Source: Phoronis australis (Eukaryota; Phoronida; Phoronidae). Taken from it: a stretch of 64,000 nucleotides of DNA. Of this stretch, positions 46,363 through 58,565 are shown piece after piece (position 1 is the first letter of the stretch; every line of letters begins with the position of its first letter). The DNA lies in the NCBI GenBank assembly GCA_002633005.1, contig NMRA01000347.1:165031-229030 (forward strand), read 5' to 3'. A program made the position numbers and the translations under genes. Below the pieces are notes generated by a model. It was not told the origin of the DNA. It did not search any database and saw only the letters and a program-made list of their open reading frames with translations.

Positions 46363-47604
46363 TCTCTGCTATGTGACGGCAAGCAGTCCCCTCTGATCTG
46401 ACACATTTTCACACACTGTTGTATCCCTCAAATTTATAAAGCTTGATGTGCATGCCCAGTTTCGTTCAAAGTACACGTACATGTAATATGGCCTCAAAGA
46501 AGGACCTGTGCCTGTTCAAACTTTAGGAAGAAGTTGTGTAAGGACCCAGTGGCCGGTTGCATGAAACAGTCCCAAATAGAGACTCAACTAAGGTCCCTAA
46601 ATTTTTCTGTGTATTTGTGTCTTTGTGGGCTCAAAGATGTAATACTTTTCTATCATTTCATCTTTATTATGAGCTCCTCTTTGATTAATGACATTTTCTA
46701 ATACTAGTTGTTACTAAAAACTGAGCACAGAGTTCATTGAAAATAAATAGGGACTCAGTCCTTAAATTGGGGGTGTTGCATGAAAAGATCCCTAATTATT
46801 TTAGATGCATATTGACAATTCAACGTAGAGTTCACTCCCGATTTGTATCAAAGTCCAAACTTGACTTAGTGATGAAACCGTTAAAACAATACAAGAAGAG
46901 GCAATTGATGTTTTTACAAGTCCAAATACGCAGTAGATTTAGAGAAATTAGTTGATGCCATATTTGGGACTGCTTCATGCAACCGGGCACAGGATCCCGT
47001 GCACAAAGGTACGTGTCAGTCAGGTTTATATGAGAAATCCTAGCACGCAATTATTAATGTGAGGTGTGCCCAATCCGGTTCGTGTTTCTGTTCTCGCGTG
47101 GACGGAGAAAAAAGTAGTGGNNNNNNNNNNNNNNNNNNNNNNNNNNNNNNNNNNNNNNNNNNNNNNNNNNNNNNNNNNNNNNNNNNNNNNNNNNNNNNNN
47201 NNNNNNNNNNNNNNNNNNNNNNNNNNNNNNNNNNNNNNNNNNNNNNNNNNNNNNNNNNNNNNNNNNNNNNNNNGGAAGGCAGGGAGGGAGGGAGAGGGAG
47301 ATGGAGCGATCGAGAGAGGGAGCAAGAGGAGGAAATTAAGGGCTGAAATGTAATTAGGTACAGTTAGTTGGATTACTAAAAGCTCAAATATGTACCAAAA
47401 AATACTTTACAAGGCAGCTTGAAGAGAACGAAAGCAGAAATCTTTCTGTTTTTTTTTACACCTTAACATTGACTAAAACACACATTTCTTCCTCTTTATT
47501 TTGTTTTAAGTGGAGCCAGGTTCAGCTGTCAAGAAGGAGTGACAAGACGCCAGACTGCACAGAAGCCTTGGGAGAGAATACATTGCTGTAAGTACACATA
47601 TTAC
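46363..47604. other. Intergenic with assembly gap and purine-rich repeat
   Basis: Contains the gap 47121-47273 followed by a G/A-rich run (47274-47333, GGGAGGGAGGGAG and so on). No gene is seen. Frames that cross the Ns are artefacts. Confidence 0.6.
47121..47273. other. Assembly gap
   Basis: A run of Ns next to a purine-rich simple repeat that probably caused it. Gap length may be nominal. Confidence 0.98.
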
Positions 47605-47715
47605 TTCGACTGTGGAGAAATTTTGACAAAGAAGATATTGGGAATATTTTTGTATCAGAAGTGAATTTGTAAAATATATGCTCATCATTTTTATTTGTTT
47701 CTTTATTAGTTCTTC
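47605..47715. repeat. Left outlier of segmental duplication copy 2
   Basis: Similar to 28190-28290 (CTGTGGAGAAATTTT, then TTTTTGTATCA and GTGAATTTGT). It shows that copy 2 once continued from here to 51636, and that about 3.9 kb (47716-51635), including a THAP-type transposon, now separates the parts. Confidence 0.65.
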
Positions 47716-48577
47716 TTTATTTGTAAACATGGCCATCGGCCCAAATTAAAACAAACAAACAAACAAACGAGGATCATTGCGGTGCTATTCCCACTAGTCA
47801 GCAATATACAACCTGTTCCGTTATTTAGATGCGTAGTTTACATATTTTACAAAAAAGGTATCAGGATTACATAACAGTCTATGAAATTTAAACAAAGAAG
47901 AAATTGTCCAGGTGCTCTCACTTAGAAACTTAGCTCTGATTTCATAAAAAAGAGTCGTAATCCAACAAATAGTGAAATTCATGCTTGACACAATTCCTCA
48001 AGCATAACGTACCACACTCTGTCTTGATAAGTCACATTTACCTGACGACCAGTTTCTATTGCCATTCTGTGGTTTGCACATCGAAAACGCGTTAACATAG
48101 ACATCTTAATACTATAGACCGGACGCACGCGCTACTGCAGCTGACATTTTGACGCCATATTGGAGAGTGCCACTAGTCACGTGACACGGCTATTTGCTGT
48201 GTAAACAAACGGAGTAAATCGTCCTTTTCAAAGCGCGATATCTAACAAATAAAGAGGTCGAAGAGTGTGATTTTTTCAGAAACATACAAAAACATGAGAT
48301 GTAGCACTTACACGCGTTTTTTAAGAGTAAATCTGTTTATAGGGAAATACCAATACCGACTAAATTTAATGTGAAGATCGCAACCAGTGGCAAATTCTCG
48401 AGTGGCCTGAGCGGCTGCACGCCTATCATTTCACTTTTTTTTTCGTTTTGTCAAGAGAAACCACCAAGATCGCGCAAATTTATCATTTAATCCGTGTCGC
48501 TCGATGCAAATACATTATATCCAAATATATAGACACTGACGTTGGCCAGTAGTGAAACTTATCAAATAAACACAGAA

Positions 48578-48644
48578 AAATCGGGAACCACGGGTCTCTG
48601 AATTGCCGGTCTAGTGCTCTTACCACTGAGCTACCGAGGACCCG
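48578..48644 (-). mobile_element. tRNA-like sequence, probable SINE
   Basis: The minus strand reads GGTAGCTCAGTGGTAAGAGC (A box) and later GTGGTTCCCGAT (damaged B box). The anticodon arm lacks the usual U before the anticodon and pairs weakly. A pseudo-tRNA or SINE head is likely. Confidence 0.5.
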
Positions 48645-48674
48645 ATATCTATGCAACTACTGTTTACAGGCAAG

Positions 48675-50338
48675 TGTTACGTCATACATCCCATGAGCGG
48701 CGTTTCACCTTTTTCGCACGGGATTTGAGGGTAAATTGCTGATCGTATATATAATAGCGGATTTGCAGCGACGCCATATTGAAATTAGTTAAAATGGTGC
48801 ATTGTGGGTGCTGTGGTCAGGATTCCGAAAGCGGCCATAGTAACAAGCATAATACGCGGTATGAGCGCGAAGAAAACTTACGGCGGATACACTTGTTGTG
48901 TTCCTGGCTGCTTCAAAAACAACAAGAGAGATAAAAATCTGAGTTTGTATGTGTTCCCTGCAAACCAAGAACTTCGTGAAAAATGGATAAACAACATTAG
49001 GAGACCTGGGAGTAAGGGGAAATTTAGCGCATTCAAACGAACGCGGGGCCATCTAGTAGGCAACACGTAGCCCCTCGGTTGGCCATGTAGGGGCTACAAT
49101 ACTTCCATTCGCTTTCTGTACTCATTTCGTTACTCCAGTGTATTTTAAACGGGCCGTGACCGGATTTGGGTTACCGATTTCGAGTTTTCACCTCGTCAAA
49201 AATACACTCTACACTTAAAACTATCATTTAAAAAACGCTTACTTTCATCATTGGTCCTTTCTACTTCTATACATATCTTTAATGAAGCTTAGTTGTGACA
49301 ATTAAGTTGACTTTGGCGAAGAATTACAACTCCACTTTTTTGGTTGCCGTTAATTTTATCACCGCGTGCGCGATAACTACAAAGCATGTCAACTGAATCC
49401 CGTGAGTTAGGCGCAAGGTTAGACTGAGCGAAGCGCGTGACGCTAGCGCGCGACACTTGTAAAATAGCATGAGAAGGTATCGGGTGAAACTTGTAAGATG
49501 TGTGTCCCTTGGACTTTTTATTCGTCAACATGCGTAATTTCACGTAACTTCCTCAAAATGGCACCCGGTAACCGTGACTGAGAGAAACTCGAACAAACCG
49601 CGACAGATTTTCATCGATTCGTTCAAGTTTTGCTGACTAAATTGTATCCAGAGTCGTGGTATGTGTTAATTATAACTCCGTGTTCCTATATGTATGCCGG
49701 GTTCATTTGATTTTATTTGCTGTATTTTGAAATGAGTAACTTTTTGTGAGGATGTACTATCGCCCCTGAATGCCTGCGGCATCCAGTGCGATGTAATTGC
49801 CTAGGGGCCATCGTGTGTGCAGCGAACATTTTCCTGGTGGAAAAAAGACTTATGAGAACAACATTCCGACGGAGTTTTCACTTAAAATTAACGTCTCTAG
49901 CATATCCACGACGAAAGTTACAAAAGTTAAGCAACCCAAGAACTCTCAACTTGTCTGAAATAGGAGGAGATTTCGAAATCAACGCCGATAACCCCAATAC
50001 TGAACACGGCGACAGTCGTGCTCTCGGTCACACGGTCACTGATCATAGCTACGCTGTGTTTACAAACGAGAGAGAAGACTTGTTTGGTATTATAAAGCAA
50101 AAAATGAAACATGGTTTTTAGTTTGCAAATCACTCCAAATGCACACACCAAGGAGTGTAGTAGCATACATTATCCAGCCTGCTCAAGACATGCCTGACCA
50201 CAAGCTATCCCATGAGCCTTCGCGAAGGAAGTAACTCGCACATGCGCAATGAGTAGTTCGTCTGCGCTGCAAATCCGCCATTGTCCAAATCCCGTGCGAA
50301 ATAGGCGAAACGCCGCTCATGGGATGTATGACATAACA
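48675..50338. mobile_element. THAP-type (P-like) inverted-repeat transposon, non-autonomous
   Basis: About 1.66 kb with long terminal inverted repeats: the left starts TGTTACGTCATACATCCCAT, and the right is the inverse of TGTTATGTCATACATCCCAT. Similarity then continues through GAGCGGCGTTTC, TTTCGCACGGGATTTG and GCGGATTTGCAGCG. Inside are a THAP-domain start (48861-49070, +) and an open frame of 111 codons (49786-50121, +) of unknown function. No complete transposase is visible. No clean target-site duplication was found. Confidence 0.75.
48861..49070 (+). CDS. THAP-domain N-terminus, truncated
   Basis: From ATG 48861 the frame reads MSAKKTYGGYTCCVPGCFKN, then LYVFPANQELREKWINNIRR. This is the first zinc pair and the F-P...W-x-x-x-I/V-R core of a THAP DNA-binding domain. 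It runs out at KRTRGHLVGNT-stop just where the second zinc pair (V-C-x-x-H-F) should come. Either a splice donor near the end leads to a lost exon, or the protein is broken. A 9-bp hairpin (GTAGCCCCT and its inverse, 49067-49097) sits on the break point. It is part of the surrounding transposon. Confidence 0.6.
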   Translation: MSAKKTYGGYTCCVPGCFKNNKRDKNLSLYVFPANQELREKWINNIRRPGSKGKFSAFKRTRGHLVGNT

Positions 50339-51635
50339 ATTCGTCACAAAACAGAGAGTTCAGTGGCAAGCAAGCAGTACCAATCTACAAAATGTCTAAT
50401 ATCAACTTCGACATAAGCACAGATTTTGCAAGGATTTGTTAGTTTTGATACAATAGAAAGCATCTGATTTTGGAATACACATTAAGAAATGAGTATTTAA
50501 AGCAGTATATATTTCAATAGAGAAAACACTATTCACTTAGATGTACTGATTTCGTTGGCTTGAGAGTAAGTTTTCAGTACAAGTAAAAATGCATATGATT
50601 GTCATTAATACCAAATATTTACTTAAATATGATTAGCAAACAGCAGCACCATTGGATAACAGGACATGGTGGTAATTCATTATCTATTTAATTCATCTTA
50701 TGGTCTCAATCACCAAGACTTATGTGGAAACAACACATATAATCGGCCGCTTAAACTATGGTGTCAGAACATAAAAACCAAGTGGCAGCACCCCTAAACT
50801 CCATGGCCGAACCAAAAAACCCATGAATCAATGACAGGATAAAAAAACTTAACTCTTTGGCTGAAGGCATAACACTGCGAGTCCCCGCATTTCGTGACTG
50901 GTGCCGTAGGGCTCCCAGTGTTTTCCGCCATTTTTGTCCTGTGTAGCCCTCTCCAATATGGCGTCATATTGACAACACGAATGTATGTACATGTACCTGA
51001 GAAGCGCTCGCCCGGTCTATGTGATGTCTATGCGTGTAAAACTTTGCACAAACACTCTTGGGAGATTATCACTTTCTAAATAGTTTTCATGTTCAAATGC
51101 AGCTTTAAAAAATTTGTAATAGTTTAACTTAGAGTTGGAATCACTTTTGCAAAGCATAGTCCTTAACACGTTGTGAGAAAATATTTACAAACGACTCTTG
51201 GCACGCGACTCCTTGGTTTACTCAAATATTATAGAAACCAAGCACTGACAATTGCGGACTGAGCTTGCTCAATTATTCATATGTCTACCATTTTTATCTA
51301 GCCTGTACAACATGTTGTAAGCCACCCTTGGATAACGTTCTTGTGGCAAACTCAAATTTTAAATCTAGTATTTAATACAGCTAACAAAGTATCTCATAAA
51401 CATAGAATATCTGTCACATTCACCCAATACTACAGCGTTAGAGCAAGAACCGACAAGTCCCAAGGTCCATTTACGAAGTTATAAATATTTTTTTAAACAC
51501 TCGTATTCTTTCTAAGTACAATTATTTTGCTTTTTTATATTATGTTCACAGCCATACCCCATGAATCACATTAATCATTGAGACGATTCAGCATACGTTG
51601 CAACTTAGACACTGTTAGAGAGCACAAAACCAACA
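50339..51635. other. Intergenic, nothing recognised
   Basis: AT-rich sequence between the THAP transposon and the resumption of the segmental duplication. No gene or repeat was identified. Confidence 0.5.
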
Positions 51636-52722
51636 GGAAGCTTAAGAATGCAGGTGTGTCAATTTAGAAGTTACAACTTAAAGTTGTACATCCCAATATG
51701 ATGGCTCGTTAATGTTTCGACACTCTTGATCTGCAACACAGCAACCTGAAACCTGCAATAACCAGTGAATATTCCAGGCCACATTGGCTTTGGAACCTAG
51801 AACTCGATTTGCACAGGTTTTCATTTCACTGCCCAATAGCAGTAAAGCGCAATGTGACGTCATGTACATGGATTTCGCGGGACGTTGTTAAGGAGTTGGT
51901 TCTTTCACAAGACTAGTTGCATAAATGCAGCGTACGGACAATAATGAGAGAGAGAGGGCGAAGCACTAAAGTGCAGCATTGTAAAAAATGAAATTACAAT
52001 CCCGGTACTACATCTAGCTGCCAAACAGTGAGATCACTTGAGCCTAGAATCACGTTCGAAGTTCCAGGTTCTAGGAGAGAAAAACTGTGAAAAACTTAGT
52101 GCCAGGCTCTAAATTTATTGGACCCTGAAACGAAATAATTCCGTGTCCCGTTGTCACCACACATTTTTAAAATGTAGTTTCACGAGACATCTTAAAATCG
52201 ACGCGTTGCATGAAGATATCTTACTAGTCCTACTACACCGTTTCTGTGAGGTCAACGGTCGTTAGCTAGTGTGTGTGACCGTCCAGCTGCTTACGGTGGT
52301 CGGCATATCACAAATTAGTTTGTACGTCGCTTGAAGTTCCGGAATTCGAGGAAAGGTCCACTTCTTTTGCTGCGTTTGTGTTTCCCATTATCAGTTGACA
52401 GAATGCCCTTTGATCCCTATTCCAAATTTTATAGCGTAACTCATGGAGCTGGGTGTAGTACGGGGTTCCCCTAATTAATGCCCTGATCACCAGTGTGAAC
52501 ACTCGTTCACATGGTCAAGATTTTCATCTGGGTCCAGATAGGAATATTCAGTACGTTTGCATGGTTACAATGAGGAAGGAAACTGCATAACATCGAGTTC
52601 ATTTTGACAGACGTGCAAATTGTGGTTTTTGTTAAGAGTGAAAACTGCGAGTTCAGTCTTTTAACTGACACAGCGTCAAAGAATTGCTGAAAATAAAGGC
52701 ACAGCAACAACAGTGAAGACCT

Positions 52723-55700
52723 TCATAACGAAACTACTGACAGAGAACTTCCTGTAGAAAAGCCAACATTGTCGCACCCAAGATCGGAAGTATTGTTTTC
52801 AGGCACAGATGCTGACGCCGAAATCTTCTCTTTTTCTTCCAAGTTGCTCAGAAGCTTTTGACCAACTCTAGAAATTCCGAAGAAAAAACAGATTCCGACG
52901 AAAATAATGACGGCGGCGATTACCCATAATACCCATGTCATTGGAACGAGAATCAGGGCGCTTATCAGTGCCACCGTGTCCAAGATATCTAAAAGAGTGG
53001 CCAGCACAAGTCTATGAAAGTGTGTTCCGATGGTAGATCCTAGCGGCGCCCCCACAGCAACAATTGGAGCGCAGACTCCAACGAATTCGAAAGCGTCGCG
53101 CGACACTTCATACTGAACAAGCAGGCGCCAGAACGCACCGATACTGGTGTTTATGGCCATAAGGACTACGGAGGTGGGCGTAGCTGTCTTCTCGGAGACA
53201 CGAAACAAAAGAGTTATGATGCTGAAGCTGCAGATATCAACGCCGCTCCCGGATATAGCCGAAAACACACCACCGAAAATCCCGGTTACGATCAGCACGA
53301 CGGCTTTCCATGGTGTGAAGTCTGGGATCTTCATAAAAACGCGCCGCTTGTGGTTCCAGTTGAGTAGAAAGAGCGCAAAGGCGAAAGAGAACCACGTGCA
53401 GACGAATCCAATTTTCTTCTGTGGGGGTGTTAAGTGACCATCAATAGCTTCTAAACCGACGATCATACCGATGGCTCCCCCAATAGAACAAAATAAGATG
53501 GATTGCTTTTCTAGTTTCACCTTCATAAAGTAGATTGCGAACGTTGCTGACGTCATGCCGACGGATTGAATGAGAAGAGAAAAGTCTCGAGCAATTGTCG
53601 GGCTTATCTGGAATGCTAACGTCATCACTGGGAAAGCAACTGCCCCGCCACCTTCAGTCGTCATTCCTGAAAGGATTATAAACTTCAATTTTCAACAAAC
53701 AAATGCGGACAGTCGTAACAATTCAATAATCTGACAATCTATAAGGTTTATCATTGAAATTACAATGTACAAATGTGTGTCAAAAAGCGGGGCTGTTCGA
53801 TGATATGGCGAGATGGCGGAAAAATCCAAACTGGAATAGTCCGCCAAGAGCGGGACAATTGGTAATTACGACTTCCACTATCAGCAACACAAAATATTGT
53901 ATTGGATCGGTCAACACTGAAGGTAACGTTCAATGCTCAGAAATTAAAATAACAAGACGTATTTGGACTACGTTTCAGAAATGAATTCTCAGAGAGATTT
54001 TATTTAAAATGGTAATAATTTATAAGAACACACGTACTTACTGTAGGTATGCAAAAACAAGTAGTTTTACAAACGTTTCTAACACACGCAACTTTTCAAT
54101 CATAATTGCAGAACAAACACTCAGAAAACTAAAGTCATTTTTTTCCTTAATGTACTGTAATATGACTTCAGTTCAATACCCAAAATACCTTGTTGAAATA
54201 CATGTACATGTACTCCTACCATGTGCTTTGATAGATTGTGCTTCGGAGACTTGAGATGAAAAGATATCAGAGACTCATACCCGGATGTAGCTGTCTCGCG
54301 GCTGGCCAAAATCGCGGCATTTGAAATACACGACAATAGCTTACGTAATTTTGAGAAGTCTTGCATCTTAGCGAGGTCCTAGAGTTACTGAACTCTACCC
54401 CGGTATCCAACCAGAGCCACGGGTCGGTGCGTATAAAGAGTGACCAATGTAATTGTCTGGTTTCCTGACTTATTTTGCCAGAAAATCGCTGATTGGGTAG
54501 AGTCTCAGCTCCAGAGTCAGGCTTGATAAACAATATTGTCATAATGAAAATGAAGAAATGAAATTAGGCTTTATTTGATAGCTACAACACTCGATCAACA
54601 CTCAGTCGAAAGTCACATTCCAAACTCTTGCGGCCAGGCTCGTTGTTGCAAGCTCTAGTAATACTGTAGAAAACATTGCTTACGTACAAGAATTGGCATT
54701 GTAGGGCTAGAGTTCTGTAAGACCAAAACGGTCCATTTAGTGCCAATGAAAGATAGTGAAATGACTGGCCGACTCCTACACTCGTCACCTTCGCTACACC
54801 AAACTAGAGAAGGTGATGTACATGTACGATGGCTTCAGCCACGAGGCACAAATTATTGCAAATACACGATCCGCACGAACTGGTCTAATCTGCTCTACCA
54901 AGACTGTAATATCCACGTAGCCATGCCTCCAAGAAAAGACTCATCTGATGAGGACAAGTTGGTTGCACGATCTTTCAAAAGAGGCATTAAGAGCAGCGCC
55001 ACTATTTCACACAGTTGTGGAGTGTCATTCAGTTTGCTTGAGTAGCAAGTATAGTGGACGCCGGAGATGACAGAAAGCATTAGTGGTGGAAAAACACCAA
55101 GCGTGAGGATCAACTTTTTAAAATTTACCCCACACCCTTGTAAACCTGACGCGGATACTGGGTTGCTACTGGGAAAACCCACCTGCCACCAGGGAACCAA
55201 AGACCATGGTTATGGACATGAAGTACTTGTCAACAAATAGATGCCACAGGTTTCGTTTGATGAAAATAGACGCCCAGCAGAACCACACGAATAAAACAGG
55301 TATCGCTATGCCCACCAGACGGCGGTGTTTAACGAGTACTCGCTGAAAAATCGATGCATCCTTCGGAAGGTTGGCTACATAGGTCACGTGTTCGTTGTGT
55401 ACAGCTTGACCTAAAAGGGAGAAAATTTGATTCCAATAAAAACTATTTGACAAAACTCCCAAGCAACAAAGACACAAAGAGATTTGCTATTCTTGAAGGG
55501 AGACTCTTGTCAAACTCGCATTGGTCACTTCACAGATTTCGACGCAAAGCTGTAACTTGTCATTTCGCTACAGAATAGGCAATTCAATGAAAGAGTTAAG
55601 CTATAGACCGCACTCCCGTCAAAATAACTTTTCTTTTACACCATTTAACGGTAAAAGTCTTGCATTAACTTGTTCCCAGGGCCGGATCCAGGATTTTGAG

Positions 55701-56513
55701 CTGGGGGGATAGGGCACAGGAATAACCAGAATTTTGCTCCACTGGCGCGCCCAGCCTAAAATGTAAGAATGTAGGGGGTCTCGAGGTTTGTTAAAGGCCT
55801 ATGCATTGTGCATTTGCCCTTCCCCCGATCCCCCCTAGGTGCGCGAATATTCTTGGCATTAATTCGCACCCCGAACTGACAAATGGAATCCGGGGGAATT
55901 TCAGGGGGGGAGGTAATGTTTCCCCTGCCCCCCTAAATCTGACACTGGTTTTTTACTCGGATTAGACACGATTCCAGGATTTTAGAGGACGGGAAATCAG
56001 GTCCTATAGCTGCACGTGAACACGGTAAAAGTTCCCATTGAATGAGATTATCAAACATACATGTAACAACAAAATGCATGCAAAAAACTTCAATGTACTG
56101 ATCAAAATCTTCTGTTGCTAACCTTCTCACTTTCAAAATAAGGCTCGAATATATCAAGAAATCTGAAATTTCAATCTTTGAATTTTGGAATACGCATTTT
56201 TTGTCATACCAGAAACATGGAATTGAAGTTAACAAATGTAACACTTTCTCTATTGTGAAGAAGTTTAAAACAGTAGACTGAACTTAGCTCACGGTCAAAA
56301 ATTTTCTTAACACATGGACTCACATCCCATTAGCAGATAAATACCTTCCCAGAAATACTTCTTGCAAAATATTCGGCAACTGAATGGGCGTTTTCGTCTA
56401 CAACATCCCCTGGCGTTGTCTTTCTCCACAATCTGGACTTCAGCGTCACGTTGTTTGGTCGCAAGCCCGTTTTGTTGTTCTTTCGTGTTCTTCGAAACTT
56501 GCATAGCAAATGC
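52723..56513 (-). CDS. TauE/SafE-family multi-pass membrane protein, copy 2
   Basis: Exons are 56513-56345 (169 nt), 55410-55183 (228 nt) and 53666-52723 (944 nt), exactly the lengths of copy 1, with the same joins. Exon 1 has an ATG at 56504 (MQVSKNTKEQQNG) that copy 1 lacks, so it may be a start here by chance. From it the protein would be about 443 residues. Membrane helices include RLVGIAIPVLFVWFCWASIF. The family glycine motifs are SLVAGMTTEGGGAVAFPV and GGVFSAISGSGVDICSF. Exon 3 differs from copy 1 at about 25 of 313 residues by eye, with no frame break, while the introns carry many indels. Both copies therefore look constrained. The C-terminal tail (PENNTSDLGCDNVGFSTG) is shared. The substrate is not inferable; family members export sulfite or small organic acids. 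Confidence 0.83.
53985..55042. other. Insertion in TauE intron 2 present only in copy 2
   Basis: Sequence between the copy 1-like flanks TATTTGGACTACGTTTCAGA and AGCAAGTATAGTGGACGCCG has no match at 31910-31925. It includes a GTAACTCTAGGACCTCGC-type repeat end (54335-54400, minus). No coding signal was recognised. Confidence 0.6.
54335..54400. mobile_element. Partial member of the GTAACGC-CTAGGACCTCG family
   Basis: The minus strand reads CAGTAACTCTAGGACCTCGC and then AAGATGCAAGACTTCTCA, closely matching the left end of the element at 40461-40592. Confidence 0.5.
55676..55950. mobile_element. hAT-like MITE inserted in copy 2 only
   Basis: It begins CCAGGGCCGGATCCAGGATT and ends CCTAAATCTGACACTGG, an inverted-repeat pair of the hAT MITE type. 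The GC-rich interior is non-coding. In copy 1 the flanks AACTTGTT and ACTCGGATTAGACACGATTC are adjacent (about 32565-32590), so this is a post-duplication insertion into the first TauE intron. Confidence 0.75.
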
Positions 56514-58490
56514 CTGAATACAAACATTACAGCAATGGTCACGTGGATGAATACTTATCCTGACTACATTTAGAGTCCGCATTTGCAAGTTAGGGAGAAT
56601 ATTACAAACAAAAGATGAAGTCGACGACCATATGGTGACAATGGGACACACGCGTGTTATTTTCAGAACGCGTGCATTATACAGCCGTTCAGTGCGAGTG
56701 CACGGCAATCGTCATTGCGCGATGGCAGGCGGGAATATGGGAGTCTACCCGTTTACAGTACAATGATTTCCATCCAATGTGCTGCTTTGAACATGCGTTG
56801 CACTCGTTGCCTTGCACTCATCGCTTCTACAATGAACAAACGACCCAAGAAGTCCATCTCACTGCTGATGTCTATACCGGCAATGTACGTGTTTCGCAAA
56901 TAACACGATGGGTTGCTATGCTAAATGTATTTCCGGTTTTACACCTGCATTTTAAGGACACGGTCGCGTTGCATTCGTACGAATGACGTTCCTGAACAAA
57001 TTAGCAGGCCTGTATAGGAGTCAGACAGTGATAATAACTATACTTTAATTTTCAAAATCATAAAAAGCAAAAATTATTGGAGTTCAAATGTTGTTAATTC
57101 ATACAGGAAAAGAAATGATGAAACGCATGTGTACTGAGAAGTGTCCGTCTAGGACATGTACATGTACACCTGTGTTTTATTGGAAATACATATGACTGTA
57201 CATGGGTAATATTTTTGCCCAATTTGCAATGAACGCGTTTCGGAAGGACTACCGTTCCATACACAGCGTGACTGCAAGTTTTCCATTAAAAACAAAGATA
57301 GTTGGAATTCAATGCATGCGGGTACAGAGTGAAGACAATACCCTAGACCCTTTTAAGACTAGTGTCAAAGCGAGCAACCACCTACATGTATCAATGGGCA
57401 CACTAAGACGTCGGTGGATGCACGCGTTACATGTCATTTTTCGAAAAGTTCAATAACTTCGAAGGTTTACTGCTACACCGATGTTTTACAAACTCCGAAG
57501 CTCCACTACTTCAAAGGTTCACTACCCGGAAAGTTCACTTCTTCGAAGGTTCTCTGCACCGGGATTTCAAAAGTTGGTTTCACTACTGTTCCCGATTCGC
57601 AGTGACTGAGAACTTGGGTATGGTGCGAACAGCGACTTCTATCGGCGTGCTTTAAACATGGTCACTCGTCACTTTTTGCAAGTCCACACAGTCCCATTCA
57701 GGGAAGACATGCACTCTTATGAATTTTTGACCACGGGGTAACGTTTTCGTGCTTAAGTGCATGTGGCAGTTAACGCAAAAGTAAACGCGCTGATTTTGCT
57801 ATAAATCTCTCAACCGCTGTTGTATTTGGGACAGTTTTATGTTATGACAAATTTGTAAAAAAGTACAAAGTCATGCTCGACACGTAAATGTCAATGGTCC
57901 CGAGGGTATATTTTAGTAACATCATCATCAAATAGCATATACTAAGTATGTGCTGTACCTGAATGGAGTTAACAGAGTGCCCAGGCGGTCAAGTGCACCA
58001 AATAATTTACAACGTTAGGGACGAAGGCCAATTGGCAATGTTGACTTGAAAATGACGCTAATGGGAGAATTTTAAAATCTCTGTCGACCGAGTGAGACTA
58101 TATTGGCTGTGTAAGGGGGCGTGACATTGCTTGTAGTACCCTCCTATGGACTCACTGTTATGTCTTACTGCTTCATGCATGTACGAGACTAGAGACTGCA
58201 AGAATTATTCATTTGTAAAACTCGGTATTAATCCTGATTCGTGGCCCTTGTCAAGGCTTCACATGGAGCTCTTGTAAAACTACGCCGTTAGAATTGTAGA
58301 TAGCATAGAGTCCTAGGGTACAGAAAAAACATGAATGCACATATCTCACAGGAAATTGTCTGCAAGATAATGTTCAGAAAATTTAATTTCAAGTATCTTT
58401 ATAATAATCAGGTAAATGTCAAGTCTGGCCAGCGCGTCACCTGTTGGTCACATCTAATGAACATACATGTAAGTCTGAAAAGTTTTTCTC

Positions 58491-58565
58491 TGCCCCAACC
58501 GGGACTCGAACGCGCGACGTTCTGATAATCATGCAGACGCTCTAGCCAACTGAACTATCGGGACC
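58491..58565 (-). mobile_element. tRNA-like repeat, best-preserved copy
   Basis: The minus strand has ATAGTTCAGTTGGCTAGAGC (A box), an anticodon-like loop ATGATTA, and GCGTTCGAGTCCC (B box). The acceptor stem (GGTCCCG against TTGGGGC) and T-stem pair only partly. The loop would give GAT, an isoleucine-type anticodon, but the poor arms make a SINE or pseudogene likelier than a real tRNA. The matching repeat in copy 1 (35261) is more decayed. Confidence 0.5.

Noticed and set aside
58491-58565. A functional tRNA-Ile gene
   Set aside because: The A and B boxes are good, but the acceptor and T-stems pair only partly, and the sequence is shared with a decayed duplicate. A SINE head or pseudo-tRNA fits better.
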